From Actinoplanes missouriensis 431 (GTDB taxonomy: Bacteria; Actinomycetota; Actinomycetes; Mycobacteriales; Micromonosporaceae): a stretch of 64,000 nucleotides of DNA. Under the pieces are notes generated by a model that was not told the origin of the DNA, ran no database searches, and was given only the letters and a program-made list of their open reading frames with translations. Below, piece by piece: positions 8,449-16,387 of this stretch. Where the stretch lies: NCBI RefSeq assembly GCF_000284295.1, contig NC_017093.1, positions 5,518,001 to 5,582,000 on the forward strand. The letters run 5' to 3'. Position numbers and translations under genes: made by a program. Positions within the stretch are counted from its first letter, which is position 1. Every line of letters begins with the position of its first letter.

Positions 8449-9342
8449 TCAACCTTTTTTAAGCCGGCGCATCCGGGTGACGCCCGCACCGGCCGTGACC
8501 AGGGCCGCTGTTGTGAGCGCTCCCACAATCAGCCAGTGTCCGAGAGTGATCGTTCCGTCGTCGCTCGCCCCGATCGCGGCGAGAGTGGGGGTGCCGGACG
8601 ACTCCGGCGCCGCGGTGGTCTCCTGGGGCTCCTCCGGTTCCTCGGTGACCGGCTCCTTCACGTCCTCGGTCTTCGAGGGTGACGGCGACGGCTTCTTGGT
8701 GGCGGCCGCCTTCTTCACCGCCGGCACCGGGAACGTCAGATCCGAGCAGGAGTAGTACGTGTCAGGTGTGCTCGACGTCTCCCACACCACGTAGAGCAGG
8801 TGCCTCCCGGTCCGCTGGGGCAGCGTCACCCGCATCCGGTACGCGCCGCCGGTCAGCGGCGGGTCGGTGATCTCGGCGAGCGGCTCGGCGCCGAGATCGT
8901 CCCAGGTCAGCTTCTCGCCCGGGTCGTAACCCTTCTTCGTCAGGTAGATCCGGAAGCTGCCCCGGTGCGGGATCGTCCCGCGATAGGAGACCGCGAGCCG
9001 CTGCCCGGATCTCACCCCGGTCGCCGGGAAGTCGTCGCGGGGCAGGTCCAGCCCTTCGTACAGGGCGATCCCGGCGCTGCACAGCTGCCCGTCGGGCACC
9101 CGCTCCCGGTCCGCGCCGTTCACGCCGGCGAGCCGCACGTTGTCGTACGCCCCCAATCGTCCCCCGGTGGCCTTGCGCGCGGCGACGCAGGCCGCCGCAC
9201 CGGTCCTGCTGCCGTTACCGCCGCAGGCGGCGCTCCGGCTGATCGGCGTGACCGGCGCGCCATGCGCGAGCGCGGCAGTGGGAACGGCGGGCACCGCGGC
9301 GGCGGCGACGAGACCGGCGACGGCGAGACGGCGGAGGAACAC
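8449..9342 (-). CDS. AA10 lytic polysaccharide monooxygenase with C-terminal membrane anchor
   Basis: A 297-residue secreted copper enzyme that oxidatively cleaves chitin or cellulose. A signal peptide covers residues 1-26 (VFLRRLAVAGLVAAAAVP...ALA), so the mature protein would start at His27 (HGAPVTPISR), the first ligand of the LPMO histidine brace. The catalytic domain contains cysteine pairs and PHRGSFRIYLTKKGYDP. It is followed by a Pro/Glu/Ser/Thr-rich linker at about residues 200-245 and a hydrophobic segment (HWLIVGALTTAALVTAGAGV) with a basic tail RMRRLKKG. The GTG start is chosen because GGAG sits 6 nt upstream; the longer frame lacks support. The anchor makes it surface-bound rather than freely secreted. 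Confidence 0.88.
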   Translation of the reverse strand: MFLRRLAVAGLVAAAAVPAVPTAALAHGAPVTPISRSAACGGNGSRTGAAACVAARKATGGRLGAYDNVRLAGVNGADRERVPDGQLCSAGIALYEGLDLPRDDFPATGVRSGQRLAVSYRGTIPHRGSFRIYLTKKGYDPGEKLTWDDLGAEPLAEITDPPLTGGAYRMRVTLPQRTGRHLLYVVWETSSTPDTYYSCSDLTFPVPAVKKAAATKKPSPSPSKTEDVKEPVTEEPEEPQETTAAPESSGTPTLAAIGASDDGTITLGHWLIVGALTTAALVTAGAGVTRMRRLKKG

Positions 9343-9475
9343 GGGACACTCCAGGACACGGCGGGGCCGGGCGGTTCCCGGCCACCCGGAGGTACGTACT
9401 TCGGGCACCGCTCGTTCAGCGGGCGAGAAGCTGTGATTGCATGGCCGATGTCCGGTAAGAAATTCTGGAGGATTC

Positions 9476-9844
9476 ATGAACAAGCCTGACGTCGGCCCCA
9501 TCCCCGACTCCCCCGCCAGCGAGCTGCTGATCGAGGACATCGTCGAGGGTGACGGCCAGGAGGCGAAGCCCGGCGAGTACGTCAGCGTCCACTACGTCGG
9601 TGTCGCCCAGTCCACGGGCAAGGAGTTCGACGCCTCCTACAACCGCGGCGAGCCGTTCGGCTTCCGGGTCGGCGGCCAGCAGGTCATCGCCGGCTGGGAC
9701 CAGGGCGTGGCCGGCATGAAGGTCGGTGGCCGCCGCCGTCTCGTCATCCCGCCGCACATGGGCTACGGAGCCCGGGGCGCGGCCGGCGCCATCAAGCCGA
9801 ACGAGACCCTGATCTTCGTGGTGGACCTGCTCGAGGTTCACTGA
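9476..9844 (+). CDS. FKBP-type peptidyl-prolyl cis-trans isomerase
   Basis: A 122-residue single-domain FKBP. Hallmarks are YVSVHYVGVAQSTGKEFDASY, GGQQVIAGWDQGVAGMKVGGRR and the C-terminal ETLIFVVDLLEV. It catalyses proline cis-trans isomerisation in protein folding. There is no signal peptide, so it is cytoplasmic. The ATG at 9476 follows CTGGAGG by 4-5 nt, which decides the start over an earlier in-frame ATG. It is probably monocistronic: a hairpin follows at 9863-9889. Confidence 0.95.
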   Translation: MNKPDVGPIPDSPASELLIEDIVEGDGQEAKPGEYVSVHYVGVAQSTGKEFDASYNRGEPFGFRVGGQQVIAGWDQGVAGMKVGGRRRLVIPPHMGYGARGAAGAIKPNETLIFVVDLLEVH

Positions 9845-9862
9845 CAGCTCGTTCGCCCGTGG

Positions 9863-9889
9863 GGCCCGGCCGGTTCGACCGACCGGGCC
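9863..9889 (+). terminator. Hairpin after the FKBP gene
   Basis: A 12-bp stem with one mismatch closes a TCG loop. There is no T-tract, as is common in high-GC actinobacteria. Confidence 0.5.
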
Positions 9890-9912
9890 TCGACGCTGTC
9901 AAACGAACGTCT

Positions 9913-9918
9913 TACGCT
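9913..9918 (+). promoter_or_regulatory. Candidate leaderless -10 box of the BrnT-like gene
   Basis: TACGCT ends 6 nt before the GTG at 9925; no Shine-Dalgarno is present. Confidence 0.5.
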
Positions 9919-9924
9919 GGGTAC

Positions 9925-10194
9925 GTGGGGTACGAGTGGCTGACAGCGGCACTGGCTGCCCTGCGCAACGTCGAGACGTGGGAAGTGACCCAGGTGCTCT
10001 CCGCCAAGCAGCGGCTCCCGCTCGCCGCGGAGAGCGCCGGGGTCCACTTCCTGACGATCAGCGGGCGGACCGAGTCCGGCCGGCCCCTGGTGGTCGCGGT
10101 CCGTCTTCTCGGCGGGCACCAGCAGCAGATCATCGGCGCCCGGGAGATGACACCGGACGAACTCGCGCGGTTCGAGGCTTGGGAGGCGTCATGA
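9925..10194 (+). CDS. BrnT-like toxin candidate, 89 aa
   Basis: A small protein whose second half resembles the BrnT/RelE-fold toxin pattern: ISGRTESGRPLVVAVRL, then QQIIGAREMTPDELARFEAW, matching the usual pattern of a glycine turn, a beta-strand pair and a terminal I-x-A-R-x-M-[ST]-x-x-E helix. The N-terminal half is shorter and lacks the usual WDxxK opening of BrnT. A GTG start at 9925 is favoured by the upstream TACGCT box; an in-frame ATG at 9859 is possible. Its stop overlaps the ATG of an RHH protein as ATGA, the toxin-then-antitoxin order of brnTA. Toxic activity is inferred from organisation and weak motif similarity. Confidence 0.6.
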   Translation: MGYEWLTAALAALRNVETWEVTQVLSAKQRLPLAAESAGVHFLTISGRTESGRPLVVAVRLLGGHQQQIIGAREMTPDELARFEAWEAS

Positions 10195-10520
10195 GCAGGC
10201 AGCAGCAGTACTCCGACGATCAGCTCGGTGCGGCGGCGGCCGCCTTCGCCGCCGGCACTGTCACCTACGACGAGACCGCGCGGGTCAGTCTGCCGCCGAT
10301 CCCGGAGACCGAGCCGATGGTGCCGCTCGGCGTCCGGGTCCCGCCGGCGCTCGCCCAGCGCGTCCGGGCCGCCGCCGACCAGGCCGGGGTGCCCTACTCC
10401 CAGCTGGTCCGCGAGTGGATCGAGCTGGGCCTGACCGACATGGCCGGGGACCTCACGGTGTCGGTCGCGGTGCTGCGCCGGGCGATCGCCCACGCGGCCC
10501 AGAGCGGCCACGCGGCTTGA
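10191..10520 (+). CDS. Ribbon-helix-helix protein, candidate antitoxin
   Basis: A 109-residue protein with a likely MetJ/Arc/CopG fold in the middle: VPLGVRVPPALAQRVRAAADQ followed by GVPYSQLVREWIELGL, that is, one strand and two helices. Its N-terminal 45 residues are acidic and flexible, which could be the toxin-neutralising part, and the C-terminal 25 residues form another helix. It is coupled to the BrnT-like gene by ATGA overlap. The last codons merge into a 17-bp tandem repeat that continues past the stop. The antitoxin and autorepressor role is an inference. Confidence 0.68.
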   Translation: MSRQQQYSDDQLGAAAAAFAAGTVTYDETARVSLPPIPETEPMVPLGVRVPPALAQRVRAAADQAGVPYSQLVREWIELGLTDMAGDLTVSVAVLRRAIAHAAQSGHAA

Positions 10521-10578
10521 CCCGGCACGTGGCCTGACCCGGCACGTGGCCTGACCCGGCACGCGGCCCGACCCGGCA
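10511..10578 (+). repeat. 17-bp tandem repeat, four copies, spanning the RHH stop codon
   Basis: Four consecutive 17-nt units of the form CGYGGCYYGACCCGGCA start inside the last codons of the RHH gene and run into the intergenic space. Copies 2 and 3 are identical; 1 and 4 differ at one to three positions. A variable-number repeat is likely. Confidence 0.85.
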
Positions 10579-10656
10579 CGCGGCGGCCGGGCTGCGGTGT
10601 GGCGGGGCTTGCGGCAAATCGGCCCCGATGCAACCGGATGGGTCGATCATGAGCCC

Positions 10657-10860
10657 ATGGCAGAAGAACATCACACCGAGGAACCTCTGAAGGTCCACGG
10701 CGACAAGCTGGCCGAGGCGTTCATCCAGGCGCACCTGGTCGACGCGCCGGTGCTCCCCGAGCACCCGCGCGACCGGCTGCCGTCCCGCCACCCGGCGGCG
10801 CCGCAGGCCGCGCCGACCTCCTCCGGCGTGCGCGCTGGCGTCATCAACCACGTCGGGTGA
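10657..10860 (+). CDS. Small hypothetical protein, 67 aa
   Basis: A 67-residue acidic-to-neutral protein starting MAEEHHTEEPLKVHGDKLAEAF, with one probable amphipathic helix at residues 11-28 followed by a Pro/Ala-rich tail. There is no membrane segment and I recognise no domain. The ATG at 10657 is used; an in-frame GTG at 10597 would add 20 residues. It is isolated between the RHH gene and a convergent lipoprotein gene. Coding bias is consistent with a real gene, but the evidence is modest. Confidence 0.5.
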   Translation: MAEEHHTEEPLKVHGDKLAEAFIQAHLVDAPVLPEHPRDRLPSRHPAAPQAAPTSSGVRAGVINHVG

Positions 10861-11047
10861 CACGCCGGATCCCGCACGACTGACCGGCGTGCCCGTCAGT
10901 GGAAGGACCGGCGCGATGATCAGCGGCGAGGGCGGCGGCGGCCGCGGGGGATGACCGTCCGGGCCCGGCAGCAACGCGGCCGGGCCGGCATCGGCTCCGA
11001 TTCCCCGGCGGGAGCGGGGAACTCCTCGGAGAAGTCGCCGAACGGGC

Positions 11048-11932
11048 TCACTCGGCGCTCCGCAGCGACCCGCACCCGGACTCGTCCGGCAGCAGCGGGC
11101 GGAACAGCACCGACCACTGCTTGTCCCCGGACGTCCACGCCGTCCGCTGGTTCGCCGTGCTCGCGGCGGCCCAGACGGCGTCCTTCTGTGCGCCGGAGAC
11201 GGCCACGCAGTGGATCCCTGCTGCCTTGTTCAGCGCCTCGCCCGGCAGTTGCGGGCCGGGCCACGCGACCGGCTCGCCGCCGAGGCCGTCACCGGGGTCG
11301 GTCCACGGCTGGGCGATCGCGGCGAGCTCCCGCGGCCGGTACGGCTCGGCGCCGGTCCCGCCCAGACCGGTCAGCTTGTCGACGAACGCCTTCAGCTTCT
11401 TGCGGTCCGCCCGGTTCGCGGCGGTCAGCGCGCTGTCGTCCGGCTGCGCCTCGTTGAGGGCGACCACGTCGACGGTCTGCGTGCCGTACCCGGTGACGAC
11501 CGTGACCACGGTGCTCGGGATGTCGGCGACGCCGGGCGTGCCGAAGTCGGCGCCGGTCTTCACGCCGGCCTTCTCCGCCTCGGCGGCCAGTTGCTTGACC
11601 TGCTGCGGGGAGATCCGGGCGACCTGGAGGTTGGGCAGCGCCGGGCCGGGATAGATGAGCGTGGTCGGCCCCTCGGTGATCACCCGGCCGTCGGCGTAGA
11701 CGCTGACCAGCGGCAGCCGGCCGACCAGGAACTGCGGGGGAACGAAACCGCCCCGGTGATGCACACGCAGCACCACGGCGTCGTCGGCGGGCACGGCCGC
11801 GCTCTCGGTGACCGGGCTCCCGGTCACCGGGCCTGGCGCGCCGGCCTCACCGGCGGCGCCGGGCCGGGCGCAGGCGCCCAGCAGGAGCATGGGGATGGCG
11901 GCGGCGGTCAGGAGGCCGCGGGTTCGGGTCAT
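11048..11932 (-). CDS. Putative lipoprotein, 294 aa
   Basis: A secreted lipoprotein: the signal peptide MTRTRGLLTAAAIPMLLLGAC ends in the lipobox LLGAC, so Cys21 should be lipidated. The mature part is beta-rich (VVLRVHHRGGFVPPQFLVGRLPLVSVYADGRVI) and continues with a helical segment that places ISPQQVKQLAAEAEKAG before a strand TVVTVVTGYG. This is a layout seen in uncharacterised actinobacterial lipoproteins. Two C-terminal cysteines (IHCVAVSG and SGCGSL) may form a disulfide. The function is unknown. It is probably monocistronic. Confidence 0.85.
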   Translation of the reverse strand: MTRTRGLLTAAAIPMLLLGACARPGAAGEAGAPGPVTGSPVTESAAVPADDAVVLRVHHRGGFVPPQFLVGRLPLVSVYADGRVITEGPTTLIYPGPALPNLQVARISPQQVKQLAAEAEKAGVKTGADFGTPGVADIPSTVVTVVTGYGTQTVDVVALNEAQPDDSALTAANRADRKKLKAFVDKLTGLGGTGAEPYRPRELAAIAQPWTDPGDGLGGEPVAWPGPQLPGEALNKAAGIHCVAVSGAQKDAVWAAASTANQRTAWTSGDKQWSVLFRPLLPDESGCGSLRSAE

Positions 11933-12006
11933 GACCGGTACGACGACCCCGCCGTCACGCCGGTTCCGTCCGCATTCAGGTTTTCCCCTGATCGGGGGTT
12001 CCGCCG

Positions 12007-12216
12007 CTAAACGGCCACCCGCGCGCTGCGGCCCTGAACCTCGACGACGTCGCCCGGGTGCAGCTGGCGGCCCCGGCGGGTGTCGACCTCGCCGTTCACG
12101 GCCACGTCGCCGGAGGCGATCAGGATCTTGCCCTCGCCGCCGGTGTCGATGAGGTCCGCCAGTTTGAGGAACTGGCCCAGCCGGATCATGTCGCCGCCGA
12201 TGGAAACGTCTCGCAT
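12007..12216 (-). CDS. S4-domain RNA-binding protein (YaaA/Hsp15-like small type)
   Basis: A 69-residue protein that is essentially one S4 domain: IRLGQFLKLADLIDTGGEGK, then ILIASGDVAVNGEVDTRRGRQLHPGDVVEVQGR. The VNGEVDTRRGRQL loop is the typical RNA-contacting region. Family members bind structured RNA, often rRNA. The start at MRDVSIGG is preferred because this is the usual N-terminus of the group; an ATG at 12234 would add six residues. It is divergent from the YcnI-like gene. Confidence 0.85.
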   Translation of the reverse strand: MRDVSIGGDMIRLGQFLKLADLIDTGGEGKILIASGDVAVNGEVDTRRGRQLHPGDVVEVQGRSARVAV

Positions 12217-12302
12217 CCGCTCATCATCCGGCATGAGAAAGGATCTCGAAAACTTCCGGGCCGTCGTTGAACCATCCGGGCCGGTGATCCGAACTACATG
12301 TC

Positions 12303-13166
12303 GTGAGGCATCTGGGGATGGCCCGCCGTGCGGGCGTGCTGACCGCGGTTTCCGCTGCCGCCGTGTTCGTCGCGGCCGGCCCGGCCGCGGCTGATGTGAC
12401 GGTGAGCCCGGCGAGCGCGCCGCAGGGCAGTGGAGCCAATCTGACGTTCCACGTCACCAACGACGGCAAGGCGCCGATCACCGAGGTGACGCTGCGGATC
12501 CCGGCGGACACGCCGATCGCCGAGGTCTATCCGCTGTCGGTGGACGACTGGGCGCCGAGGATCAGCTGGCAGAAGCTGAGCCGGCCGATCGAGCAGATCC
12601 ACGGCGCGACGCCCGTCGACCAGGTGCCGAGCGCGGTCACCTGGATCGCGGTGAACGGCACCACGATCGCGCCCGGCAGATCCGCGGATCTGACCGTCGC
12701 GGTGGGCCCGCTGCCGACCCTGAGCTCGATGGGCTTCACGGTCGACGCCCGGTACGCCGACGGCTCGGCGGCGCCGGCCATGCCGCCCGCCGCGCTGACG
12801 CTCACCCCGTCCGACGGCACGGCTGCGGCCGGTCACCACGGTGGCAGCACGGGCGGTGGCGCGACCGGGACGGATCAGACGGCCGGGCTGTCGCCCGCGG
12901 AACAGGCCGCGTTCGACGAGATCCTCGACGAGAACAACGGCCCGTCGGTGATGTCGATCGCCGGCTGGGTGGTCGCGGCGCTGGCGCTGGCCGGCGCGGG
13001 CGGGGCCCTCCTGCGCAACCGGCGGCGTCCCGGCGAGCCGGAGGACCGGCACCGCGCCGAGGAGGAGCCGGGCGGTGAGGAGCCCGGCGAGAACGAGACG
13101 GACCCGGCCGAGACCGGCCGGGAGCCGGTCACGGCGGGCACGAGCAAGTGGGCCTTCAAGGGCTGA
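12303..13166 (+). CDS. YcnI-like (DUF1775) membrane-anchored protein lacking the N-terminal histidine
   Basis: A 287-residue exported protein: signal peptide residues 1-30, a DUF1775/YcnI domain to about residue 165 (DVTVSPASAPQGSGANLTFHV, TEVTLRIPADTPI, DDWAPRISWQKL), a Gly/His linker, a membrane helix at about residues 220-240 and an acidic cytoplasmic tail. YcnI proteins are linked to copper trafficking and bind Cu through the amino-terminal histidine of the mature chain. Here the residue after the predicted AAA cleavage site is Asp31, not His. The start is a GTG at 12303; an internal ATG at 12318 is an alternative. No copper chaperone or CopD gene is adjacent. Confidence 0.82.
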   Translation: MRHLGMARRAGVLTAVSAAAVFVAAGPAAADVTVSPASAPQGSGANLTFHVTNDGKAPITEVTLRIPADTPIAEVYPLSVDDWAPRISWQKLSRPIEQIHGATPVDQVPSAVTWIAVNGTTIAPGRSADLTVAVGPLPTLSSMGFTVDARYADGSAAPAMPPAALTLTPSDGTAAAGHHGGSTGGGATGTDQTAGLSPAEQAAFDEILDENNGPSVMSIAGWVVAALALAGAGGALLRNRRRPGEPEDRHRAEEEPGGEEPGENETDPAETGREPVTAGTSKWAFKG

Positions 13167-13297
13167 GACTCCGACGCAGGCCCGGCCTGCGAGCGGGAAA
13201 CCTCACGCGGGTGGGCGTGAGGACGTCGTGGCGAGCGCGTGGGGCGTGAGCCACGACCGGCGGGTGGGGCCCCGGGCAAGGCCCGTGATCCGCGCGC

Positions 13298-13325
13298 AGG
13301 GCGGGCGGGGAAACCCGCCCGCCCT
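13298..13325. terminator. Bidirectional terminator hairpin
   Basis: A perfect 12-bp GC stem with a GAAA loop sits between the convergent YcnI-like and DHH genes and is symmetric for both strands. Confidence 0.7.
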
Positions 13326-13347
13326 ATTCACGTCCGCACGAAGGGTT

Positions 13348-14286
13348 CTAGACCGCCGCGACCCGTTCGGTGCGCAGCGCGTCGATGATCTCGCGCTCCA
13401 CCCGGTCCGCCTCGTCGTGCGGGACCTGGCAGGTGCCGGCCGCGATGTGTCCGCCGCCGCCGTAGCGCAGCATCACCTCGCCGATGTCGACCGGGGATCC
13501 CCGGTCGAGGATCGACTTGCCGCAGGCGAAGACGGTGTTGAGTTTCTGCCGGCCCCAGATGATGTGCACCGAGACGCGGGCCTCCGGGAAGAGCGCGTAC
13601 ACCATGAAGCGGTTCCCGGCCTCGATCAGCTCCTCGTTGCGCAGGTCGACGACGACCACGTCGCCGTCGAGCCGGCAGACCCGGTGCAGCTGCTCGACGA
13701 ACCGGGCCGAGCAGTCGTGGAAGAGCTGGGCGCGCTCCGCGACGTCCGGCAGGGCCAGGATCTCGTGCACGTCCTGGTGCTCGATGCAGGCGTCGATGAG
13801 CTTCATCATCAGCTGGTAGTTGGAGATCCGGAAATTGCGGAACCGGCCCAGCCCGGTGCGGCTGTCCATCAGGAAGTTCAGCAGCGTCCAGCCGGTCGGG
13901 CTGAGGATGTCGGTGAGCGTGTAGTTCGCCGAGTCGGCCTGGTCGACGGCCCGCATCAGGTCGTCGGAGACGCCCGGGAAACGCTCCCTGCCACCGTAGT
14001 GGTCGTAGATCACCCGGGCGGCCGAGGGCGCGTCCGGGTCGATGATGTGGTTCGGCAGGTCGCCGGAGTTGCGCAGCGTCTCGGAGTGGTGATGGTCGAA
14101 GACCATGTGCGCGCCCGGCGCGTACGGCAGGTTGGTCAGGATGTCCCGGTCGGTGATCTCCTCGACGCCGTCCTGCACATCTTTGGGGTGCACGAACTTG
14201 ATGTCGTCGATGAGGTCGAGCAGCCGCAGTAGGACGGCGCAGACCAGGCCGTCGAAGTCGCTGCGGGTCACGAGCCGGTACTTCAC
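13348..14286 (-). CDS. DHH-family phosphoesterase
   Basis: A 312-residue cytoplasmic protein with the DHH signature: D10-F-D12-G, the triple-His motif D64-HHHSE, a downstream VDQADS aspartate, and a C-terminal DHHA1-like glycine-rich motif RYGGGGHIAAGTC. These aspartates and histidines bind the Mn ions in the family, which includes exopolyphosphatases, nanoRNases and c-di-AMP phosphodiesterases. This member is shorter than NrnA-type enzymes in linker sequence, so its substrate cannot be named. The GTG start at 14286 is decided by GAGGGGG upstream; longer frames are unsupported. It is divergent from zwf. Confidence 0.88.
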   Translation of the reverse strand: MKYRLVTRSDFDGLVCAVLLRLLDLIDDIKFVHPKDVQDGVEEITDRDILTNLPYAPGAHMVFDHHHSETLRNSGDLPNHIIDPDAPSAARVIYDHYGGRERFPGVSDDLMRAVDQADSANYTLTDILSPTGWTLLNFLMDSRTGLGRFRNFRISNYQLMMKLIDACIEHQDVHEILALPDVAERAQLFHDCSARFVEQLHRVCRLDGDVVVVDLRNEELIEAGNRFMVYALFPEARVSVHIIWGRQKLNTVFACGKSILDRGSPVDIGEVMLRYGGGGHIAAGTCQVPHDEADRVEREIIDALRTERVAAV

Positions 14287-14438
14287 GGGTCCCCCTCGGA
14301 TGCCAGACCTTTGAGCCCAGTTTGCCACTTTTTTCGGTATGGCCCTGGTCGCATCGCGGTATGGATGTGAACCACCGGACCCTGCCGCGCCGTAAGGTCG
14401 AACGGACGGTAACGACCCGGTCGGAGGACACGCAGACC

Positions 14439-15932
14439 ATGGACCACGCACCTCAGCTCATCCAGGAGCGCAGCGCCCCGCCAGCCACGCTGGTGATCTT
14501 CGGCGCTTCGGGTGACCTGACCCGCCGTAAGCTGCTCCCGGCCGTCGAGAGCCTGGCCCGGCACAACCGCCTTCCCGACCAGTTCGCGCTGGTCGGCGTC
14601 GCCCGGACGCCGATGAGCGACGAGCAGTTCGCGGAGAGCGCGCTGGGCGGCCGCAGCCTGGCCGAGAAGCGCCAGCTCAACGGTGGCATCCGCTACGTCG
14701 CGGGTGGCTACGACGACCCGGAGACCTTCAAGCGCCTCGCCGAGGTGCTCGACGAACTGGACGCGCAGCGTGGCACGTCCGGGAACCGTTTGTTCTACCT
14801 CTCCACCCCGGCCGGCGCGTTCGAGCCGGTGATCTGCGGCCTGGCCGGCGCCGGTCTCAACCAGGAGTCCGAGAACACCTTCTCGCGGCTGGTCATCGAG
14901 AAGCCGTACGGGCGGGACCTGGCCACGGCCCGCGAGCTCGACGGCGTCGTGCACCAGGCGTTCGAGGAGTCGCAGGTCTTCCGCATCGACCACTACCTGG
15001 GCAAGGACACCGTCCAGAACGTGCTCGCGCTGCGGTTCGCCAACTCGATCTTCCAGCCCATCTGGGACCGGTCCTGGGTCGACCACGTGCAGATCACGGT
15101 GGCCGAGACGCTCGGCGTCGGCACCCGCGGCGGCTTCTACGAGCACGCCGGCGCGATGCGCGACATCGTGCAGAACCACGTGCTCCAGGTCCTCGCGCTC
15201 GCGCTGATGGAGCCGCCCGTCTCGTTCGAGGGCGAGAACCTGCGCAACGAGAAGGTGAAGCTGCTCCAGGCGATCCGGCTGCCCACCGACCGGGACATCG
15301 CCGACGCGGCGGTGCGCGGCCAGTACACCCGCGGCGGCACCCGTGAGGAGCTGATGGCCGGCTACCGCGAGGAGGTCGGCGTCGACCCGCTGTCACGCAC
15401 CGAGACGTACGCGGCGATGCGGCTCAACGTGGACAACTGGCGCTGGGCCGGCGTCCCGTTCTACGTGCGCACCGGCAAGCGCCTGCCGGCCCGCGTCACC
15501 GAGGTGGCCCTGCAGTTCCAGCGGCCGCCGCACCTGCCGATCCCGACCAGCCAGCTCACCGAGCTGGACGCGGACGCGCTGGTCCTGCGCATCCAGCCGA
15601 ACGAGGGCATCTCGCTGCGGTTCGGCGCCAAGGTGCCGGGCCACTCGTTCCGGGTGCGGACCGCGTCGATGGACTTCTCCTACGAGAACACGTTCGTCGA
15701 GGAGTCCCCGGAGGCGTACGAGCGGCTGCTCCTGGACGCCCTGATCGGCGACGCGTCGCTCTTCATCCGCAGCGACGAGGTGCAGCAGTCCTGGCGGGTC
15801 GTCGACCCGATCATCGAGCACTGGGCGAACGACCGGTCGCCGATCCCGACGTACGAAGCGGCCTCGTGGGGTCCGACCGACGCCGACCGCCTGATCGGCC
15901 GTAACGGCCGCAAGTGGCGAAACGCCGCCTGA
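14439..15932 (+). CDS. zwf: Glucose-6-phosphate 1-dehydrogenase
   Basis: A 497-residue enzyme for the first step of the oxidative pentose phosphate pathway, making NADPH and 6-phosphogluconolactone. The coenzyme motif GASGDLTRRKLLPA is near residue 25, and the active-site segment RIDHYLGKDTVQN carries the substrate-binding Lys and catalytic His. The C-terminal domain is complete. The ATG at 14439 is chosen for normal family length and the upstream GGAGGA; the frame extends another 39 codons without support. It stands alone, not in the usual opcA-zwf-tal cluster. Confidence 0.95.
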   Translation: MDHAPQLIQERSAPPATLVIFGASGDLTRRKLLPAVESLARHNRLPDQFALVGVARTPMSDEQFAESALGGRSLAEKRQLNGGIRYVAGGYDDPETFKRLAEVLDELDAQRGTSGNRLFYLSTPAGAFEPVICGLAGAGLNQESENTFSRLVIEKPYGRDLATARELDGVVHQAFEESQVFRIDHYLGKDTVQNVLALRFANSIFQPIWDRSWVDHVQITVAETLGVGTRGGFYEHAGAMRDIVQNHVLQVLALALMEPPVSFEGENLRNEKVKLLQAIRLPTDRDIADAAVRGQYTRGGTREELMAGYREEVGVDPLSRTETYAAMRLNVDNWRWAGVPFYVRTGKRLPARVTEVALQFQRPPHLPIPTSQLTELDADALVLRIQPNEGISLRFGAKVPGHSFRVRTASMDFSYENTFVEESPEAYERLLLDALIGDASLFIRSDEVQQSWRVVDPIIEHWANDRSPIPTYEAASWGPTDADRLIGRNGRKWRNAA

Positions 15933-16035
15933 CCTTCACGCGTCAAACGAGCAACCGGAGGTGGGCTCGCATAGGGTGGTCATCAGTCTCGATCCCCGCG
16001 AGCCCACCCCGGCCCCGTTCACGAAAGTCACACAT

Positions 16036-16383
16036 ATGCAGGTCTCGGTCGCCCATCATCCACCGAACACGGCCGTTCTCGTCCTGCGCGGATCCCTCGA
16101 CATCGACACCGCGCCCGCTCTCAAGGCCAACCTCGGCCGCCTCGTCGAACGCCCGGCACCGCGCGTCGTCGTCGACGTGTCAGGCCTGGACTTCTGTGAC
16201 TCGATGGGTGTCGGCGTGCTGGTCACCGCGCACGGCCGGGCCACCGAGCGGGGCGGCTGGGTCCGTCTCGCCGCCCCGTCCGGCTTCCTGCGGCGCCTCT
16301 TCGACACGCTCGGCCTCACCGAGTACCTCCCGATGTTCCCGGACCTGGCGACCGCGATGAAGGACGAGCCTCCGACCGGCTAG
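16036..16383 (+). CDS. STAS-domain anti-sigma factor antagonist (SpoIIAA-like)
   Basis: A 115-residue STAS protein: residues 12-26 give AVLVLRGSLDIDTAP and the phosphorylation helix has GLDFCDSMGVGVL with Ser56 as the predicted phospho-acceptor. Such proteins bind an anti-sigma kinase when unphosphorylated and release a sigma factor. No partner kinase or sigma gene is adjacent, so it acts on a distant partner. The ATG at 16036 is chosen because the domain begins there. Its stop lies only 4 nt from the convergent ROK gene's stop, inside an alternating GCTAGCTAGC sequence. Confidence 0.9.
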   Translation: MQVSVAHHPPNTAVLVLRGSLDIDTAPALKANLGRLVERPAPRVVVDVSGLDFCDSMGVGVLVTAHGRATERGGWVRLAAPSGFLRRLFDTLGLTEYLPMFPDLATAMKDEPPTG

Positions 16384-16387
16384 CTAG

